Source of the DNA: Syntrophus sp. (in: bacteria)
Lineage (GTDB): Bacteria > Desulfobacterota > Syntrophia > Syntrophales > UBA5619
Length of the DNA stretch: 10,316 nucleotides
Direction of reading: 5' to 3'
Assembly: GCA_013824905.1 (NCBI GenBank)
Contig: PNOO01000070.1
Location: forward strand, 1-10,316
The position numbers were made by a program, and so were the translations under genes. A model generated the notes under the pieces. The model was not told the origin of the DNA, ran no database searches, and saw only the letters and a list, made by a program, of their open reading frames with translations. Below are positions 7,324 to 10,316 of the stretch, piece by piece; the first letter of the stretch is position 1; every line of letters begins with the position of its first letter.

Positions 7324-8003
7324 AATTTTCGGATATCCTTGCATCGACGATGCATGATACGAAAAATTCACTGGGAATGCTCTACAATACCCTGGATACA
7401 TTGATCAGCCAGTGCCAGGAAAAAGGGTGCACCGTCCAGAAAGACCATTTCCTCCTCCAGTATGAACTGCGGCGATTGAACCATAATTTCATCCGGATGT
7501 TGTCTCTGTACAAGGCCAAGAAAGCCAATTTCTCCATCAGCCTTGACTATCATTCGGTCAGTGATTGTCTGGATGAGGCCATCGTTGTCAACGAACCCCT
7601 CCTGACTTCCAAGGGGATCGATATCGAGTTGCAGTGTCCTGAAGATCTGTTCTGGTCTTTTGACAAGGAACTCATTACGGGCATCCTCGACAGCATGCTG
7701 AATAACGAGTATCTGTACACCAAAGACAAGCTGATGGTCAGCGCCGGGAGAGAGGACGGGTATCTGGTCATTCAGCTTGAAGACAACGGCCCGGGATATC
7801 CGGATTGTTTTGTCATGGACAGCCGCCAGAATAGCGGTTCTGCGGGAAGCCACGTTTCCTTCCTGACCGGCAGCACCGGTCTCGGTCTTTACTTTTCCTT
7901 CCTGGTTGCCAAATCGCACACAAGGGATGGACGGGAAGGCTTCATCCGAACAATGAACGGGGGGATTTACAACGGAAGCGTTTTCTCCCTTTATCTCCCA
8001 TAG
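7302..8003 (+). CDS. Small cytosolic histidine kinase without sensor domain
   Basis: A 233-residue sensor-kinase-like protein with no membrane segment and no PAS, GAF or HAMP region. The H-box is 'TMHDTKNSLGML' (16-27), with His18 as the likely phosphorylated residue, followed by a helical hairpin to about 75. The HATPase domain has an N-box 'SMLNNEYLYT' (131-140), where Asn135 fits the Mg-binding position although the usual first Asn is Ser131. The G1 box is 'EDNGPGYP' (160-167) and the G2 box 'STGLGLYFSF' (191-200). An F-box is not obvious. ATG 7302 has AAGGAG 8 nt upstream, lying within the end of the regulator gene, so the two are translationally coupled and it probably phosphorylates Asp70 of that regulator. 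With only a catalytic core, the signal must come from a binding partner, perhaps the TPR region itself. It might act as a phosphatase as well as a kinase. It ends 126 nt before the convergent permease gene, with no clear terminator seen. Confidence 0.9.
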   Translation: MDDSDSLEFSDILASTMHDTKNSLGMLYNTLDTLISQCQEKGCTVQKDHFLLQYELRRLNHNFIRMLSLYKAKKANFSISLDYHSVSDCLDEAIVVNEPLLTSKGIDIELQCPEDLFWSFDKELITGILDSMLNNEYLYTKDKLMVSAGREDGYLVIQLEDNGPGYPDCFVMDSRQNSGSAGSHVSFLTGSTGLGLYFSFLVAKSHTRDGREGFIRTMNGGIYNGSVFSLYLP

Positions 8004-8036
8004 CGGGCAAGATCTGTGGCCCATTGAAAAAAGCGT

Positions 8037-8120
8037 TCCCCCCGCGGCGGCGAAGAGCCCCTCCAGGCGCATCTGGCCTTCCCCTAAAAACACCTTCTCT
8101 TCGTTCATGCCGTCCCCCAC
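8037..8120 (-). pseudogene. Possible truncated start of a gene, alpha/beta-hydrolase-like
   Basis: Directly after the permease stop, on the same strand, a good SD (AGGGAGG, about 8122-8128) is followed by GTG 8120 and ATG 8108. From the ATG the frame reads 'MNEEKVFLGEGQMRLEGLFA', then a Gly-rich turn. This pattern of charged start, Val-Phe strand and 'LEGLF/LEGLL' resembles the first strands of small alpha/beta-hydrolases of the dienelactone hydrolase type, which would continue into a 'HPHPLYGG'-like motif. Here no such motif follows: the frame goes into unrelated sequence and then runs antisense to the kinase gene. I read it as the 5' remnant of a gene cut by a rearrangement. It could also be a chance open stretch, or a real short protein. 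Confidence 0.35.
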
Positions 8121-8129
8121 AACCTCCCT

Positions 8130-9293
8130 TTATGCCGCCCGCAGGGCGTCGACAATCCCCATCCGGGAGGCGCGCAACGCGGGCAGCATGCCGCCGATAA
8201 AGCCCATGACGAGTGAAAAGGTCATGGCCTGCAGGACGATTGGCGCGGTGAGGGTGAATTTGAATGCCAATTCCGAAAAAGTCTGAAAGTTCACGGTGGA
8301 AACGGTGATGAACTGCATGAAGGACGCAAAGAAGAGTCCCGCCGAGCCGCCGATGGCGCCCAGGAGCAGCGACTCCGCGAGAAATGCGGCCAGGATGCTC
8401 CGCCGGCGGAAGCCCAGCGCCCGCATCGTTCCGATCTCCCCGATCCGGTTGGCCACTGCGGAATACATGGTGATCATGGCGCCGATGATCGCGCCGATCG
8501 AAAAGATGACGGTCAGCGACAGCCCGAGGATCCGCAGGAACTTCGCCATCATCTCCGACTGGTCGAGATAGTATCGCGTCTCCCGCTTGGCCTCGAGCGT
8601 AAGCCGCGGGTCCGTCTCGATGGCCGTTTTTGCCGCCGGGAAGGCGGCCGGGTTATTCAGTTTGAAAATGAGCGATGAATAAACCGGACGGCGGAAGGCC
8701 TGCATCACCTGGTCCACATCCCCCCAGATTTCGGAACTGAAGCCGGTATTTCCCGCATCGAAGATGCCCACCACGGTCCATTTCCGCATCCCCCAGTTCA
8801 GGGTTCCCTGAAGACCGACCCCCTTGAACCCCTTGGCGATGCTGTTTCCGACGATGATCTCCGATGTCCCCATCCTGAACAGGCGTCCCGCGACGAGTTT
8901 CACTTGCGGCCGCAGGGGAATCGATGCCTCCTGGACGCCGCGGACCACGACGTTGGAATTGCCCGCGCCCCGTTTGGGAAGGGCGATCAGAACCACCACT
9001 TCCTTGGCCACGAGCCTGCGGCCCTCCCCGCCGATCGCCACCTGGGGCAGCATCTCCACGATCGAGGCCTGTCGGCGTTCGATGCCGCTCATCACCTCCG
9101 ATGTCGATCCCTTGCGGAAGACGACCACGTTGTCATCCGAGCCCGTCTCCACAAGCGTCTTCTGAAGCCCCGCGGCCATCATCAGGACGGCGGCGAAGAC
9201 GAAGACGACAAGCGCCATCCCGGAAACCGTCAGGATGGTCGTCAGCTTGCGCTTCCAGAGGTTCCGCATGCTGTAGGAAAGGGGAATGGCCAT
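8130..9293 (-). CDS. ABC transporter permease, MacB/FtsX family
   Basis: A 387-residue inner-membrane permease subunit. One transmembrane helix lies near the N-terminus (about 16-42), followed by a large periplasmic MacB-type domain (about 45-245) with 'GRLFRMGTSEIIVGNSIAKG' and 'KWTVVGIFDAGN'. The C-terminal FtsX domain has three helices (about 253-282, 302-330, 350-372). The cytoplasmic stretch 'NRIGEIGTMRALGFRRRSI' (282-300) after the second helix is the family's ATPase-contact region, and the C-terminus 'PALRASRMGIVDALRAA' is typical. Such proteins couple a cytoplasmic ATPase to extraction or movement of substrates from the membrane or periplasm (lipoproteins, peptides, lipids) by a mechanical stroke. 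ATG 9291-9293 shares one base with the previous permease's stop (TAATG) and has GGAGG (9302-9306) 8 nt upstream, so the two permeases are probably made in equal amounts and form a heterodimer. Substrate unknown. Confidence 0.92.
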   Translation of the reverse strand: MAIPLSYSMRNLWKRKLTTILTVSGMALVVFVFAAVLMMAAGLQKTLVETGSDDNVVVFRKGSTSEVMSGIERRQASIVEMLPQVAIGGEGRRLVAKEVVVLIALPKRGAGNSNVVVRGVQEASIPLRPQVKLVAGRLFRMGTSEIIVGNSIAKGFKGVGLQGTLNWGMRKWTVVGIFDAGNTGFSSEIWGDVDQVMQAFRRPVYSSLIFKLNNPAAFPAAKTAIETDPRLTLEAKRETRYYLDQSEMMAKFLRILGLSLTVIFSIGAIIGAMITMYSAVANRIGEIGTMRALGFRRRSILAAFLAESLLLGAIGGSAGLFFASFMQFITVSTVNFQTFSELAFKFTLTAPIVLQAMTFSLVMGFIGGMLPALRASRMGIVDALRAA

Positions 9294-10316
9294 TATCCGA
9301 TCCTCCGTAATCCCTCGGCGATGCCGATGCGGATCGCACGGCGGGCCGGGATGATCGCCGCGAAAAAGGCGATCAGGAGAGCGGCAAGGAGGTCGAGCCA
9401 GAGCGTCTGAGCCGAGACGATAAAGATGGGGAAGTAGGTCGAAAGGGTTTGGCCGAAGGCCCTGGCCGCCGGAAACGTCAGGATCATTCCGGTGAAGCAG
9501 CCCGTCAGGGCGATCACGAGGGATTCGCCGAAGACCATGACCGCGATGGATCCGCCGCCGAAACCCAGGGTTTTCATGATCGCGTAATCGCCGATGCGCT
9601 CCCGGGTGGTCATGGCCATGGTGTTGGCGACGACCGCCATGATGATGAGGATCACGACGAAGGAAACCATCTGGATGGCCGTAACGATGGCCCCGCTCAT
9701 GGCGATGAACCCCTGGTTGAAAGCCTTCTCCGTCTCCGTGAGCGTCTCGGCCAGGGAGTTCTTGAAGTACCTGTCCACGGCCAGGGCTACATCCGGCGCC
9801 ACATCCGGCCTGGTCACCGCGATCATGTAGAAACCCACCTGGTCCGCCCGGCGCGGGAAGAGACGTTTCATGGTTTCATTGAGGTAATCCCAGTGGAAGA
9901 GAAACTGCGTCTCATCGATGGTCTCATCCCGGCCCCGATAGACGCCCCGCAGGACGAAATCCCAGTTTCCCGGAAAGATGGTCCCCTTGAGGGTGACCGT
10001 ATCGCCGATCTTCCAGCCGTACCTCGCGGCCAGCTTCCTGCCGGCGACAAAGCCCTTCCGGTCGGCAAGGAAGGCCTTCTTCTCGGGAAGGCTGAGGACG
10101 AATTCCGGGTAGATGGCCATATAGGTCCGCGGCTCCACGCAGAAGTTCGGAAAGAAATTCTTCTCATCGATGTAGATGCCGCCGAACCAGTTGCCGTAGG
10201 AGACGAGCTTCACTCCCTCGATCTGCCGGATTTTTTCGGCATAGGCAATCGGGAGGGGGAAAATGATGGAGATCGCGTTTCTCGTGACGAGGCGGGACTC
10301 CGAAGCGGCCTCGACG
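9293..10316 (-). CDS. ABC transporter permease, MacB/FtsX family (N-terminus outside window)
   Basis: The frame is open to the window edge and shows 340 residues. Family length (about 390-400) means roughly 50-60 residues, including the first transmembrane helix, are missing. The visible part opens in the periplasmic domain ('SIIFPLPIAYAEKIRQIEGV', then 'GNWFGGIYIDEKNFF'), a start usual for this permease group. It continues through 'LAARYGWKIGDTVTLKG' and 'WDFVLRGVYRG', and ends in an FtsX domain with three helices (visible residues about 206-234, 258-284, 304-326). 'RERIGDYAIMKTLGFGGGSI' is the cytoplasmic ATPase-contact segment. A GTG at 10211-10213 could be called a start, but homology-like sequence continues in frame upstream, so it is not the true start. 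The stop TAA overlaps the next permease's ATG. The partner ATPase (MacB/LolD-like) is expected upstream of this gene, beyond the window, or elsewhere in the genome. Confidence 0.92.
   Translation of the reverse strand, partial: VEAASESRLVTRNAISIIFPLPIAYAEKIRQIEGVKLVSYGNWFGGIYIDEKNFFPNFCVEPRTYMAIYPEFVLSLPEKKAFLADRKGFVAGRKLAARYGWKIGDTVTLKGTIFPGNWDFVLRGVYRGRDETIDETQFLFHWDYLNETMKRLFPRRADQVGFYMIAVTRPDVAPDVALAVDRYFKNSLAETLTETEKAFNQGFIAMSGAIVTAIQMVSFVVILIIMAVVANTMAMTTRERIGDYAIMKTLGFGGGSIAVMVFGESLVIALTGCFTGMILTFPAARAFGQTLSTYFPIFIVSAQTLWLDLLAALLIAFFAAIIPARRAIRIGIAEGLRRIG

Noticed and set aside
8005..8022. GGGC...GCCC hairpin after the kinase stop as a terminator
   Set aside because: Only 4 bp with a 10-nt loop and no T-run on the + strand.
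7368..8036. Long open frame on the - strand opposite the histidine kinase
   Set aside because: This part mirrors the kinase gene and shows no family motif; only its first codons (8037-8120) look possibly real and are listed separately.
8824..9410. Several + strand open frames opposite the permease genes
   Set aside because: They are antisense to clear permease genes, Arg/Pro-rich, overlapping each other in different frames, with no ribosome site or family motif.
1..10316. CRISPR arrays, tRNA/rRNA genes, insertion sequences, phage genes
   Set aside because: No regularly spaced direct repeats, tRNA-like cloverleaf, transposase or terminal inverted repeats were seen on either strand.

Overview
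The window looks like a piece of a bacterial chromosome, fairly GC-rich, with tightly packed operons. The gene types would fit an anaerobic Desulfobacterota ("deltaproteobacterial", Syntrophia-like) genome. That placement is an inference from the mix of a split ADP-forming acyl-CoA synthetase, MacB/FtsX-type permeases and a TPR response regulator; the sequence alone does not prove it. No rRNA, tRNA, CRISPR array, insertion sequence or phage gene is visible, and no gap between genes exceeds about 200 bases.

Left block (1-4099, + strand): the C-terminal quarter of carB (carbamoyl-phosphate synthase large subunit), the alpha and beta subunits of an ADP-forming acyl-CoA synthetase on separate genes, and an MFS transporter. 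Spacings are 10 nt, a 4-nt ATGA overlap and 8 nt, so all four are probably co-transcribed. The two synthetase subunits keep both expected phospho-histidines (alpha His254, beta His71) and should interconvert an acyl-CoA plus ADP and phosphate with the free acid plus ATP. The MFS protein may move a related small molecule, but its substrate cannot be read from sequence.

Middle block (4100-5649): a convergent gap with a strong hairpin (4175-4193), then an exported LVIVD-repeat beta-propeller protein on the - strand. It carries a histidine at the start of five successive repeats. A 195-nt divergent intergenic region follows, AT-rich on the propeller side and containing two palindromic elements.

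Signalling pair (5650-8003, + strand): a response regulator with an N-terminal receiver domain and a long TPR region, overlapping by 22 nt a small cytosolic histidine kinase with no sensor domain. Together they look like a self-contained phosphorelay whose output is protein-protein contact rather than DNA binding.

Right block (8037-10316, - strand): two MacB/FtsX-type ABC transporter permeases joined by a TAATG overlap. The first is cut by the window edge and no ATPase is in view. Just downstream of the second is what may be the first ~24 codons of another gene, possibly an alpha/beta-hydrolase, breaking off near the end of the histidine kinase gene. This may mark a recombination junction between the signalling pair and the ABC operon.
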